Shown piece by piece: positions 52,658 to 61,334 of a stretch of 64,000 nucleotides of DNA. Below the pieces are notes generated by a model that was not told the origin of the DNA, did no database searches, and was given only the letters and a program-made list of their open reading frames with translations. Each line of letters opens with the position of its first letter. The stretch's first letter is position 1. A program made the translations under genes and the position numbers. Source of the stretch: Roseimaritima sediminicola (GTDB taxonomy: Bacteria; Planctomycetota; Planctomycetia; Pirellulales; Pirellulaceae). The stretch lies in assembly GCF_009618275.1 (NCBI RefSeq), contig NZ_WIAD01000006.1, forward strand, positions 36,001 through 100,000, in the 5' to 3' direction.

Positions 52658-53947
52658 TCACTCCGCCGGCGATGGAACCTTCACGTTGCGGACGTTTTCA
52701 AACGTGACGTTGCGGAGGTGTTCGGGGCCCGAGGGATTGCCTACCGGGTCGGCTGCCGCGCCGTAATGGATCACGTTGGTGATCGACGAATCGACCAGCG
52801 AGCCGGCGATCAGGATGCTGTGGCGAGCGCGGCTGATGACGTTGTTGATGAGGATCCGCCGGGTATCGCCCAGCGGCGTCACCCCGCCCCACGCGGGATT
52901 GGCGTCGCCGATGCGGACCGCCGCTTTGGCCGGCCGACCGCTCGATGTATCGATCAGCCCGTCGAGGATGACGTCGTGAATCTTCAGGCCGCTGGCATTC
53001 AACAGCCGCACGATGTGATGGCCACCGGCGGTATAGCCGCGAACGTTTCGGATCGTGATCGCGCGGATGTCGTCCAGACCATCGCCGCGATTGTTCGGCC
53101 GGCTGACCATGATGTAATCCGGACTGCCGGCGGTCTTGGTGTCGTTGACGATGTTGGTCAAGGCGATCAGGTCGTCGCCGGTGTGTCCGGAGATGTTCGT
53201 GATCTCGATGTCGTGGCAGCCCTGGCGGAGGTCCAGACCATCCTGGTTCAGGAAGACTTCCCGTTTGCCGTTCACCAGCTTGCCTTCTTCGGCGGCGAAT
53301 TCGATGTCGCGAATGACCCCGTGGGCACAACGTTCCAGCGAGATCGCCCAGGAGTGCGCGTCCTTGAGGAACAGATTTTCCAGTCGGAAGTGGTCGACGT
53401 AGGCCATCAAGATCCCGATGTTTCGCCAGTCGCCGGTCTGGCTGGTTCCGGCGACGCCGGCGTCGGTGCCGTAGGTCCGCTGCCCCAAGACTTTGGCACT
53501 GTCGCCGGTGCTGCGCGGATTGTCGGCGCCTTCGAGCGTGACTCGACCGGTTCCGATGATCGTGATATTGTTCAGCGGTTGAATATCGGTGATGCCCATC
53601 CCACAGTTTGCGCTGCGGATCAGGTTGTCGCGAGCGGTGTCGGACAGTTTTAAATGGCAGTTTTGCAGTTCCAGATACGTGTTGCTGCGGACCAGGATGG
53701 CCGAATCGAGCATCCAGATCTCGCGTTCCCCATCGGCCGTCCGATTGATCCGCGGCACCACGACCGGCTGACCCGTCTTTGCGGCGGTGGCGATCGCCTG
53801 ATTGATGCGCTCCACATCGCTGCCTTCGAACTGATTGGGGGTGATCTGGGCCTGAGCAAACCCACCGAGTAACAACCCACCGCAGCACAGGACGAGGAAG
53901 CCGGTGCGGACGAGAAACCAAACGCGAGAACCATCGATAGCGGGCAC
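52658..53947 (-). CDS. Exported GH28-like right-handed beta-helix protein
   Basis: 429 residues from GTG 53947 with a signal peptide (FLVRTGFLVLCCGGLLLGG, cleavage near FAQA). The body has short beta-helix coils (NNITIIGTGRVTLEGA, RLENLFLKDAHSWAISLE). NQDGLDLRQGCHDIEITN and HTGDDLIALTN match the NTD...GDD catalytic-Asp pattern of polygalacturonase-type GH28, though the GHG and RIK motifs are not clear. A role in pectin-like or other uronic polysaccharide turnover is reasonable, with substrate unassigned. Intergenic sequence with a repeat element separates it from the oxidoreductase upstream. Confidence 0.85.
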   Translation of the reverse strand: MPAIDGSRVWFLVRTGFLVLCCGGLLLGGFAQAQITPNQFEGSDVERINQAIATAAKTGQPVVVPRINRTADGEREIWMLDSAILVRSNTYLELQNCHLKLSDTARDNLIRSANCGMGITDIQPLNNITIIGTGRVTLEGADNPRSTGDSAKVLGQRTYGTDAGVAGTSQTGDWRNIGILMAYVDHFRLENLFLKDAHSWAISLERCAHGVIRDIEFAAEEGKLVNGKREVFLNQDGLDLRQGCHDIEITNISGHTGDDLIALTNIVNDTKTAGSPDYIMVSRPNNRGDGLDDIRAITIRNVRGYTAGGHHIVRLLNASGLKIHDVILDGLIDTSSGRPAKAAVRIGDANPAWGGVTPLGDTRRILINNVISRARHSILIAGSLVDSSITNVIHYGAAADPVGNPSGPEHLRNVTFENVRNVKVPSPAE

Positions 53948-54007
53948 GAATCAAACCATCAAAAAGAAAGGGATGCAGACGACGCGGTAATCACAACCTG
54001 AGCATGC

Positions 54008-54179
54008 TAAGCACGTCAGCATAAATCTTTCGGTGAAACCCCGCGACAACACCCTCCCGCGCAGCGGGAGGGTCGGGCTCTTAGGCCCGGGGAGGGCCTT
54101 ACAGAAACCCTCTCCGGGCCTAAGAGCCCGACTCTCCCAGAGGGAGAGTAAAGCCGAATGAAATGTTGCGACGTGCTTA
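54008..54179. repeat. TAAGCACGTCG palindromic element, copy 3 with nested insertion (172 bp)
   Basis: The first 65 bases and last 31 match copies 1 and 2, with the same terminal repeats (one mismatch on the left, TAAGCACGTCA). About 76 bp are inserted in the right arm of the central hairpin (about 54073-54148). The insert is itself a near-perfect palindrome built on GGGCTCTTAGGCCCGG and its complement, so the RNA would form a longer forked hairpin. The rest of the gap 53948-54419 holds no supportable gene. Confidence 0.85.
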
Positions 54180-54419
54180 GTCAAAACCTCGCCCCGCACC
54201 ACCTCCCCCCGCCTGCGCGCAATTGCCAAGCCTTTTCCTTCTCCAGGCGAGCGCAGCGGTGCGGCTGGCCGGTATCTTTGCCGACCAATATGGCCATGAC
54301 CGTCGCAGCCGTGGCCAAGGAACTGCCGGCGGCACCGTTTTGTTCGCGGACCGAACTGCTGGAGTACGATCCGCGGTTGCCGCAATAGACTTGACCGCTT
54401 GCGCGAACCGTGACCGCGA

Positions 54420-55766
54420 CTAGACCCAGCCGTCGCGGTATTCCCGGCGGAGGAATTGATTGGCTGCAGCGTGGTTGGTGAAGGCAAACTTCTCGGCATC
54501 CCAGTACAGCGGTGCCCGCGTCAACGGCTCGCGAAGCTGCGATCGCAGAGCGACGTTGCCCAACAGAATCGCTTCGGTCATCGGGCCGGCGATGTCGAAG
54601 TTGGAACCCCCGGCCGGTCCGCCTTTGCACGCTTGGATCCATTCGGCGTGATGGCCTGGCGAACGAGTCAGTTTCTGGGGCGGTGTGCCGTAGTCCTTGG
54701 CTCGTTGTTCGGGATACATTCGCCAATGATTCCAGTCGGACATCAGCACGGCATCGTCTTCGCCCACCAGCATGATCCCGTTGGGGCCCAGGACCTCGCC
54801 ATCGGGCAGGGAGCGTGGACGCTGCGGACGCAGACCCCCGTCGTACCACACCAGTTTCAAAGCCGCTTTGTCGCCACGAGCTGGGAAATGAAACGTGATC
54901 ATCGATCCCAGCGGGTAGGTCTCGTCATTGACCTGCGTCGACACCGCTTCCACGCTGTCCGGCGCGCCCAACTGAAGGGCTCGGAACACCGGGTCGAAGT
55001 AATGGCAAGCGATATCGCCGAGCGCTCCGGTGCCGAAGTCCCACCAGCCTCGCCAGCGAAACGGGACGTAATCCGGGTGATAGGGTCGCTCCGGTGCCGG
55101 CCCCAGCCACAGGTCCCACGCCAGGGAATCCGGTACCGGTGGCCGCTCCGTGGGGCGTTTCACCCCTTGCGGCCAATACACATCGGACAACCCTCGCAGC
55201 GGCCGGTCCGTCCAAACATGGGCTTCGCGAATTTGTCCGACCGCGTTGTCCATGACGAACTCCTGGACCACACGCGTTTCCTCAGCCGCTTGGGCTTGGT
55301 TGCCCATCTGCGTGGCCACGCCGGCAGCGCGCGCCGCCTCGGTCAACTGGCGAGCTTCCCAGACCGAATGGGTCAGAGGTTTTTCGCAGTACACGTGTTT
55401 GCCCCGCCGGATGGCTGCCATCGAGGCCGGGAAGTGATGGTGGTCCGGGGTGCCGACGATGACCGCATCGATCTGCGGTTCCAGTTCCTCGAGCATCACT
55501 CGATAGTCTTTGAATCGCTTGGCCTGCGGAAACTTGTTGAACATCGCGGCCGCACGGTTTTGATCCACGTCACACAGGGCCACGATGTTTTCCGAAGCCA
55601 CCGCTTGAATGTCTCCGGCCGCTCGGCCGCCCGCCCCGATCGACGCGATGTTCAATTTCTCGTTGGCCGCATAGGTGCGCGCGGAGCCGGATTTCAGAAT
55701 CATAAACGTCGACGTCGCCGCACCGGCAGCTTGCAGGAAGTTGCGGCGATTGGGAGTAAAGCTCAT
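54420..55766 (-). CDS. Gfo/Idh/MocA family oxidoreductase, exported
   Basis: 448 residues from ATG 55766; a TTG six codons earlier is possible. The N-terminus SFTPNRRNFLQAAGAATS is a twin-arginine signal, so the enzyme is translocated folded with its cofactor. The Rossmann fold begins LNIASIGAGGRAAGDIQAV and the family EKP motif is in HVYCEKPLTHS; a C-terminal beta domain follows (RWRGWWDFGTGALGDIACHY). Members oxidise or rearrange sugars with NAD(P); planctomycetes hold many Tat-exported paralogues of unknown substrate. It lies alone between a repeat-bearing gap and the L7/L12-like gene. Confidence 0.94.
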   Translation of the reverse strand: MSFTPNRRNFLQAAGAATSTFMILKSGSARTYAANEKLNIASIGAGGRAAGDIQAVASENIVALCDVDQNRAAAMFNKFPQAKRFKDYRVMLEELEPQIDAVIVGTPDHHHFPASMAAIRRGKHVYCEKPLTHSVWEARQLTEAARAAGVATQMGNQAQAAEETRVVQEFVMDNAVGQIREAHVWTDRPLRGLSDVYWPQGVKRPTERPPVPDSLAWDLWLGPAPERPYHPDYVPFRWRGWWDFGTGALGDIACHYFDPVFRALQLGAPDSVEAVSTQVNDETYPLGSMITFHFPARGDKAALKLVWYDGGLRPQRPRSLPDGEVLGPNGIMLVGEDDAVLMSDWNHWRMYPEQRAKDYGTPPQKLTRSPGHHAEWIQACKGGPAGGSNFDIAGPMTEAILLGNVALRSQLREPLTRAPLYWDAEKFAFTNHAAANQFLRREYRDGWV

Positions 55767-55835
55767 CGTCAGGGTGCCTATCAACGAGGGGGAGGTGGGA
55801 GGAAGGACCAGGCAGGGCCGCCATTATAGGGCGAA

Positions 55836-56066
55836 TTAGACCAGCGAGACGGCGATGGCTTGCAGGGCGACGACGACCGCCACAACCACTCCCAGACAGC
55901 CGATTCGTGAGGCGACCGGCTGGCCCTGACGCTGGGCCATGCGTTCGACGGCTTCCTTGGATGCTGACAAACTGGCACCGGTCGCCTCGCGGTAGCGTTT
56001 GACGGCCGCCAGTTTCTTGCCGGATTGCAGCAGGGCCGCAATTTCTTGTTCCGTGGCTTCGTCCAT
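55836..56066 (-). CDS. Small L7/L12 C-domain-like membrane protein
   Basis: 76 residues from ATG 56066. Residues about 5-45 (EQEIAALLQSGKKLAAVKRY then REATGASLSASKEAVERMA) follow the beta-alpha-alpha pattern of the ribosomal L7/L12 C-terminal domain, and residues 55-76 form one membrane segment (GCLGVVVAVVVALQAIAVSL). Similar short proteins annotated as L7/L12-like occur in several phyla; they are not ribosomal. Membrane-tethered interaction with a translation factor would be a guess. It is divergent from the His-rich protein gene with 57 bp between starts. Confidence 0.78.
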   Translation of the reverse strand: MDEATEQEIAALLQSGKKLAAVKRYREATGASLSASKEAVERMAQRQGQPVASRIGCLGVVVAVVVALQAIAVSLV

Positions 56067-56123
56067 GTTTTCCAAGCTAGATTAGTGCAGAGGTTCTCTG
56101 TTGCTACTTGGGGAGAGGTTGCC

Positions 56124-56585
56124 GTGTCTCGTTTGTTGCTTGCCCTATCTCTACTGGTCGTCGTCGCCGGCCCGCGTCTTCAAGCTCAAGGCTATCACAC
56201 GCCCGGAGAGTACCGGCCGCATGCCGTCCATCCGCACCATTCGGCCTATCGGCATCACTCGGCCTACCGGCACCACGCTGCGTATCCCCATCATTCTGCC
56301 TACCGGCACCACCACGTTCATCCCTACCGCCATGGACAACCGTTTGCCGGTGGCTACCGATCGTCTGGCGGCCTGTCGCAACCTGTACCGGCGGGATATC
56401 CTCGGGGTACGACCGGATATCAATTCGGTTTGGTTTACGATCCCTACGCCACGGGCAGTTTCCGAGCACCTGATCTGATGGACGACCCCAGCTTTCGCGC
56501 CAAACAGCGGGTCGGTCGGCTGTTTTATCGGGAACCCGAACCGCTACGCATCGCTCCGCCGCATTCCCACGCGCTTCGACCCTAG
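56124..56585 (+). CDS. Histidine-rich secreted protein
   Basis: 153 residues from GTG 56124, preceded by GGGGAGAGG. A signal peptide (SRLLLALSLLVVVAGPRLQAQ) leads into a repeated His segment (about 35-70) built on HHSAYR/HHAAYP hexapeptides, followed by a Gly/Pro/Tyr stretch and a more ordinary C-terminal part (DDPSFRAKQRVGRLFYREPEP). There are about 22 His in the repeat region. Metal (Ni, Zn, Cu) binding in the envelope is a natural inference, but it is not tied to any metal transporter here. Similar low-complexity proteins are common in planctomycetes. Confidence 0.8.
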   Translation: MSRLLLALSLLVVVAGPRLQAQGYHTPGEYRPHAVHPHHSAYRHHSAYRHHAAYPHHSAYRHHHVHPYRHGQPFAGGYRSSGGLSQPVPAGYPRGTTGYQFGLVYDPYATGSFRAPDLMDDPSFRAKQRVGRLFYREPEPLRIAPPHSHALRP

Positions 56586-56586
56586 C

Positions 56587-56701
56587 GGCCTGTCGATCTA
56601 GTGAGCCGTTTAGGCGATAGCTTCGGTTTCGTCATCGCAAAACCGGAGCGTTCGTCCAAACGGCTCACATAGACAAGGCGTTTTCGAATAAATCGACAGG
56701 G
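56587..56701. repeat. GTGAGCCGTTT palindrome, copy B with outer arms
   Basis: The core 56601-56668 is GTGAGCCGTTTAGGCGATAG paired with its inverted copy CGTTCGTCCAAACGGCTCAC, and outer arms CCTGTCGAT / ATCGACAGG (56589-56597 and 56692-56700) extend it. It fills the convergent gap between the His-rich protein gene and the beta-helix gene. Copy A is at 18589. Confidence 0.75.
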
Positions 56702-56758
56702 CGCTAACCCCGTAGGGCTAAACAGGCTGTGGCTTCACGTGTCGCCACGAAGGAACGC

Positions 56759-57961
56759 TCAAGGCTTCGCGGTTGTTTCGGGACGAACCCCTGCTTGGCG
56801 CTCGGCCGAAGCGGTGGTCCGCAAGTCACCTCTGGCGGCATCGACAAACCGGGGACGCACGCCGTAGCGACCGTCCTGTTCGGCGACCGGCAAGCCTTGC
56901 GGGGCGCTGCTCGTGGGGTCGTCGATGCAGTACCAATGGTTCCGCGCGAACCGAAATGTTTCCGGCGCGGTGCCGGGACCGATGTTGGCGATCGAGCGGA
57001 GCTCGTCTTGGCGATTGACGATCAGGTTGTCAGCAAACACGCCCTCGCGACAAGCGACAAACGGTTCGCCTCGCGATTCTTGCAGGATCCGAAAAACCCA
57101 TCGCTGCGGGCGATAGATCGTATTGTGTCGAACCACCGCTCCATCGACTCCCACGAAGGCGATGGCCGCTTGGGCTCCGATGATCGTGCAGTCCTCGACC
57201 AAAATCTCTCGAGCTTCGTAGTTTGCGTCTCGCGGCCGAAAGTAAGCTCGCCCGGTGCTGCCACCAATGTTCAGTGCTCGATTGCCAGCATGTTCGAAAC
57301 GACAGCGGCGGACCGCGATGTTCGCACTGCCGCCCTTGGTCTGCACGCCGTTGGCAGGAACGTCGCTGCGAAAGCGAAACACGCATCCGGCGATTAGACC
57401 GCGATGACAACCTACCATATCGATCGCCGAACCCGCGTCGCCCCAGCGCCGGATCGTACAGTCGATGACCTTGAAATCGGCCACGCCGGACAGCTTGATT
57501 CCGTCGCGATTGCCTTGCGGGCCGACGTCCTCGATCCGCAGGTTTCGCAGCGTAAGGTGATGCGCCGTCTGGCGTCGCTGGCCGCCGTCGTCGATATTCA
57601 ATCCGTTGCCGCTGGCTGCCCGGAATACCAGATTGCGAAGTTCGAGGTGCGCCGGGGCACTCAGCTGCATGCCGGAGGTGCCGCCGACGAACTCGGGCGG
57701 ACGCTCGGGGTCGGCCGCAGTCAGCACGATTTTTTCAGCCGCGGTGCCCTGCAAGTTGCCGAAGGCCAGCCCGCCGCGGTACTCACCCGGAGCGATGCGG
57801 ATCGTCGTCCCCGGCCGAACCGCTGCGACGGCGGCCACCAGTTCCGCGCGATCCGAAACGTCCACCGTCGCCGCCGAAGCCGCCGCCGCGACAGCGACGA
57901 CGAACGTTGCAGCAAGGGTGGGCAGCAAAGACAACCGGGGCATCAGGCGAAACAGGGACAT
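56759..57961 (-). CDS. Exported right-handed beta-helix protein
   Basis: 400 residues with a signal peptide (LSLLPTLAATFVVAVAAAAS). The core is a series of beta-helix coils: GTTIRIAPGEYRGGLAFGN, HLTLRNLRIEDVG, FKVIDCTIRRWGDAGSAIDM, ILVEDCTIIGAQAAIAFVG, of the Beta_helix/NosD-CASH type. Family members bind or cleave polysaccharides; no catalytic motif such as GDD is evident, so it may be a lyase of another type or a binding protein. No operon: convergent with the His-rich gene, divergent from DinB. Confidence 0.85.
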   Translation of the reverse strand: MSLFRLMPRLSLLPTLAATFVVAVAAAASAATVDVSDRAELVAAVAAVRPGTTIRIAPGEYRGGLAFGNLQGTAAEKIVLTAADPERPPEFVGGTSGMQLSAPAHLELRNLVFRAASGNGLNIDDGGQRRQTAHHLTLRNLRIEDVGPQGNRDGIKLSGVADFKVIDCTIRRWGDAGSAIDMVGCHRGLIAGCVFRFRSDVPANGVQTKGGSANIAVRRCRFEHAGNRALNIGGSTGRAYFRPRDANYEAREILVEDCTIIGAQAAIAFVGVDGAVVRHNTIYRPQRWVFRILQESRGEPFVACREGVFADNLIVNRQDELRSIANIGPGTAPETFRFARNHWYCIDDPTSSAPQGLPVAEQDGRYGVRPRFVDAARGDLRTTASAERQAGVRPETTAKP

Positions 57962-58052
57962 GGCAGCGTCGAATGGAAGAGGGATAATGCCGTGGGCACA
58001 GTATAGTGGGTGCTCTGCCGCCTAGCAGACGAACTCAGGAACGGAAGACGCG

Positions 58053-58535
58053 ATGAACACCGAACAACTTCGAGAACACGTGCTGTTTCTCCTGCGAGGG
58101 CGTGGCGCCCATGCCGATTTCGACCAAGCGATCGAAGGATTGCCAAAGGACCTCCGCGGTGCCAAGCCTGCCGGAATTCCGCATACGCCGTGGCGGTTGC
58201 TGGAACATTTGCGGATTTGCCAGTGGGATATTCTCGAATACAGTCGCAACGCCGCGCATGTGTCGCCGGATTTCCCGGACGGCCTATGGCCAGAAACCGA
58301 CGCTCCGCCTTCGGAAGCAGCGTGGGACGCGAGCGTCGCGGCGTTCCGGAATGACCTGCAAGCGATGCAAGATCTCGTTCGCGACCCTGCCACCGACCTG
58401 TTCGCCCCGATCCCGCACGGCCAGGAGGGGCACACCATCCTGCGAGAGGCCTTGCTCGTCGCCGATCACAACGCCTACCACATCGGTCAGATGATTGTCC
58501 TGCGGCGAGCGCTCGGAGCTTGGTCCGATGAATAG
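58053..58535 (+). CDS. DinB-like four-helix protein
   Basis: 160 residues; the DinB/DUF664 fold with metal-binding histidines in [19 protein letters not shown] (HxxxxxxW region, about 50-65) and the late [18 protein letters not shown] block, which provides HxxxH. These cytoplasmic metalloproteins include thiol-dependent transferases such as bacillithiol S-transferase; the exact substrate is not predictable here. ATG at 58053 follows GGAAG. A 12-bp tandem repeat begins 11 bp after its stop. Confidence 0.9.
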   Translation: MNTEQLREHVLFLLRGRGAHADFDQAIEGLPKDLRGAKPAGIPHTPWRLLEHLRICQWDILEYSRNAAHVSPDFPDGLWPETDAPPSEAAWDASVAAFRNDLQAMQDLVRDPATDLFAPIPHGQEGHTILREALLVADHNAYHIGQMIVLRRALGAWSDE

Positions 58536-58545
58536 CCGCGATACA

Positions 58546-58581
58546 TGAAGCAGTTCCTGAAGCAGTTCCTGAAGCAGTTTG
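58546..58581 (+). repeat. 12-bp tandem repeat, three units
   Basis: TGAAGCAGTTCC occurs twice exactly and a third time with two changes at the end. It is intergenic, 11 bp after the DinB-like gene, and has no reading frame of its own. The remaining gap to the DUF2750 gene shows nothing else. Confidence 0.8.
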
Positions 58582-58786
58582 TAAAGGAAAGGGAGTAGGT
58601 GGATGGTCTTTGAGCAGGGGCGCGGCGACCCCTGTATCGATTCGTATTGTTTTTGCACGCAGCGGAAAAGGGAAAGTGAATGTGGCGAACAACCTGCTTT
58701 ATGGTTTTTCTTTGCCTCGGCTTGATCCACGGCCTGCCGAACGGTTTGCCTCAGAAAGCATGGCAGTGCCGACGGAGAAACCTTTA

Positions 58787-59185
58787 ATGAGTTATGACGC
58801 TAACCCAAACGAGGTAGCCTCGGTCTGGGCGCTGTCTGCTCCCGAACGCTATGAGTACCTGGTCAACAAGGTGGCTGACTGGGAGGAAGTGTGGAGCGTT
58901 GCTAGTGAGGATTCAGGTTGGGCATTGCTGGGGGATGATCGCGGAGGCGAAGCGTGTCCCATTTGGCCGGCCAAGGCGTTTGCGGAAGCTTGCTGCGTCG
59001 ACGACTGGGCTGATCGTGTGCCCAAACCCATTGGGTTGAGCGAGTGGCGCGAGAGATGGTTGCCCGGCCTAGCTGCCGACCAGCGAAAGATCGCCGTTTT
59101 TCCGCTACCCTCCGACGCGGGCATGATTGTGGACCCGTTGAGGTTCAGCGATGACCTGATCGAAGCGCTTGAAGGATACGAATAA
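58787..59185 (+). CDS. DUF2750 domain protein
   Basis: 132 residues from ATG 58787 (MSYDANPNEVAS), with a GGAG ten bases upstream; ATG 58760 would add nine residues. The DUF2750 pattern is clear: ERYEYLVNKVADWEEVWSV, GWALLGDDRGGEACPIWPAK, AFAEACC and PIGLSEWRERWLPGLAAD. The family is small, cytoplasmic and of unknown function, often as a lone gene. The frame is open upstream without homology. Downstream lies a PhzF remnant on the other strand. Confidence 0.85.
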   Translation: MSYDANPNEVASVWALSAPERYEYLVNKVADWEEVWSVASEDSGWALLGDDRGGEACPIWPAKAFAEACCVDDWADRVPKPIGLSEWRERWLPGLAADQRKIAVFPLPSDAGMIVDPLRFSDDLIEALEGYE

Positions 59186-59197
59186 GCATTGCCGTAC

Positions 59198-59296
59198 ACC
59201 GTCCGACTCCTCTTCGAGCAAGCAAACGGCGGCGGGATTGCCAGCAAACGGGCGGTCCGTAAAGGCGTCGATCTGGAAGCAACGAACTCCCGGCAT
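59198..59296 (-). pseudogene. PhzF-family N-terminal remnant
   Basis: The short frame reads MPGVRCFQIDAFTDRPFAGN followed by PAAVCLLEEE, which is the highly conserved N-terminus of PhzF/diaminopimelate-epimerase-like isomerases (usually 260-300 residues). The similarity stops at about 59198, after which unrelated codons and the converging DUF2750 gene follow. Only the first tenth of the gene remains, so it is a remnant, probably truncated when the DUF2750 gene region was rearranged. Confidence 0.7.
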
Positions 59297-59410
59297 CGCA
59301 ACTCTTCCCTGCATAGCAACCCATCCCCGGTGATTTTCTGATAGTGCCCCTGACTCCACCTGGGCGGTTCGCGCTCTCCGGTGATTCTACAGAAATGGAC
59401 GGAGACGAAA

Positions 59411-59915
59411 GGAACGCAGACAGGGCCTAACAGGCCGCTCAGCCATCCCCTTCGCTCTTCGATATGCAGATTCCGTTGGTTTGGCATTGGCTTTTCGGCG
59501 TGGGGGTTGTAGGCTGTTTAAGCGTAAGCAAGTGGCTTTGTGCCACTGCATGCGACAACGATTGGATTGAATAAGACGCTGATGCGAATCTCGCGTGGTC
59601 CAATCGCCGAGAATAATCCCTGAGTGAGGTTCTCAGTTTCTCGCCCTGGTGAATCCTTTTCACCGTCTGCTGCTGACTTATCGGTCCCTTTGACCGTTCT
59701 GAAATGCGGCTCGCGTTGTGGGACAACGCATCTTTTCTGAGACTTTCTTATTGGTCCAGAACGCCTCGGTCGGCATCGGTTGCCGGCAACGACGGCATGC
59801 GCCTTTTGTGCGCTCCATCGCCGAACCTGGCAATGATGTTCACGAGCGGTCGCCTCGCGTGCCGCACCGGACATCGGGTTCGGATCTGAACCATACAACA
59901 TAGAAAGTAAAGTAC
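59411..59915. other. Long non-coding leader of the DEAD-box gene
   Basis: About 505 bp with stops in all frames and no recognisable domain, directly upstream of the helicase. Several short open frames on both strands show no conservation by eye. Long 5' leaders are common upstream of cold-induced helicase genes, but no specific structure was identified here. No palindromic family from elsewhere in the window is present. Confidence 0.4.
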
Positions 59916-61208
59916 TTGGACACCTTCGACTCCTTAGATTTGTTCCCCCTCGTCCGCAACGCCCTCGCGGATCAAGACTACCAGCGTCCCACGCCGATCC
60001 AGGCGCAGACCATCCCGCCGGCCATCGCCGGCCAGGACATCCTGGGTTGCGCTCAGACCGGCACAGGCAAGACCGCCGCGTTTGCGATTCCCATTCTCGA
60101 TTACCTCGGCCACGACAAGCCATCGCGGATCTCCAAGCAGCCCACCACACTCATCCTGGCTCCCACCCGCGAACTGGCAATCCAGATCGGTGAGAGCTTT
60201 CGTAGCTACGGGCGCCACATGCGAGTTCGCCAAGCGTTGGTGTACGGAGGCGTCGGCCAACAGGGGCAGGTTGAAGCATTGCGTCAAGGCGTCGACGTGC
60301 TGATCGCGACGCCTGGTCGCCTGCTGGACCTGATGAATCAGGGGCATGTCGACCTCGGGGGCGTGGAGATCTTCGTGCTGGACGAAGCGGACCGGATGCT
60401 CGACATGGGCTTCTGGCCCGCCCTGGAAAAAATTATCGCTGCCCTGCCTCGTGACCGCCAATCCCTGTTCTTCTCCGCCACCCTGGCGCCGAAGATTCGG
60501 AAGCTGGCCGCAAAGCTCTTGTTCAACGCCGTTTCGATCGACGTGACTCCCGAGTCGAGCAGCGTCGAAGGGATCGAGCAGACGGTGCGAGTTGTCCAGC
60601 GAGCCGACAAACTCAAAACGCTCCAAGACGTGCTCGGCCGGGACGGCGTCGAGCGAACCATTGTGTTCACTCGCACCAAGCACGGCGCCAACGCGTTGAC
60701 GAAAAAGCTTGACCGTTTGGGCATCGCCGCCGCCGCCATCCACGGAAACAAGACGCAGAACGCTCGGCAGAAAGCACTCGAGGCGTTTCGTCAGCAGCGG
60801 GTCACCGTCCTCGTGGCCACCGACGTCGCCGCTCGCGGAATCGATATCGATGGCGTCACCCATGTGGTCAACTATGACATGCCGGTCGAACCCGAGAGTT
60901 ACGTTCATCGGATCGGACGGACCGGACGTGCTGGCGAAAAAGGAATTGCGGTGTCCTTCTGCACGGCGGAAGAGCGTGATGAGTTACGAGCCATCGAGAA
61001 ACTCATCGACCAGCGGTTGACGCTCGAGAACCCCGAGAGCAAGGCCTTGTTGTCCGATGCGTCTACGGCGGCAAAGCGAGGAGCTGGCAAGCCCTCCCGC
61101 GGCGGTCCATCCCGATCCCGCAGCTCGAAACGCGGACCGCAAGCTCGTCGGCAATCGGGACGAAACCACAAAGCTCGCCGGGCGTCCGGAGCCAGAGTCA
61201 CCGTGTGA
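59916..61208 (+). CDS. DEAD-box ATP-dependent RNA helicase (RhlE-like)
   Basis: 430 residues starting at TTG 59916 (DTFDSLDLFPLVRNAL). All core motifs are present: Q motif RPTPIQAQTIPP, Walker A AQTGTGKT with Lys52, PTRELA, TPGR, DEAD from Asp156, SAT, ATDVAARGIDI and HRIGRTGR. A basic C-terminal tail of about 60 residues (PSRGGPSRSRSSKRGPQARR) is typical of RhlE-type helicases that remodel rRNA and mRNA. No good ribosome site precedes the TTG, but the first residues match family N-termini and no upstream in-frame start improves this. Confidence 0.96.
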   Translation: MDTFDSLDLFPLVRNALADQDYQRPTPIQAQTIPPAIAGQDILGCAQTGTGKTAAFAIPILDYLGHDKPSRISKQPTTLILAPTRELAIQIGESFRSYGRHMRVRQALVYGGVGQQGQVEALRQGVDVLIATPGRLLDLMNQGHVDLGGVEIFVLDEADRMLDMGFWPALEKIIAALPRDRQSLFFSATLAPKIRKLAAKLLFNAVSIDVTPESSSVEGIEQTVRVVQRADKLKTLQDVLGRDGVERTIVFTRTKHGANALTKKLDRLGIAAAAIHGNKTQNARQKALEAFRQQRVTVLVATDVAARGIDIDGVTHVVNYDMPVEPESYVHRIGRTGRAGEKGIAVSFCTAEERDELRAIEKLIDQRLTLENPESKALLSDASTAAKRGAGKPSRGGPSRSRSSKRGPQARRQSGRNHKARRASGARVTV

Positions 61209-61334
61209 TGCTCAGTTAGCATCGAATTACCGCGCCCGTGCGACGGGCGCCAACTCAAGACGCGGCGGGCAGCGGTACCAGGATGGGCATACCACGGAAT
61301 ACGCGTCATCGATTCCTACGGAAGGGGAGATCTA

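Noticed and set aside
54158..54423. Small plus-strand frames in the 53948-54419 gap
   Set aside because: Arise partly from the repeat element; no start site, homology or signal peptide.
59518..60150. 210-codon minus-strand frame over the helicase 5' end
   Set aside because: Arg/Ser-rich shadow with no recognisable motif.
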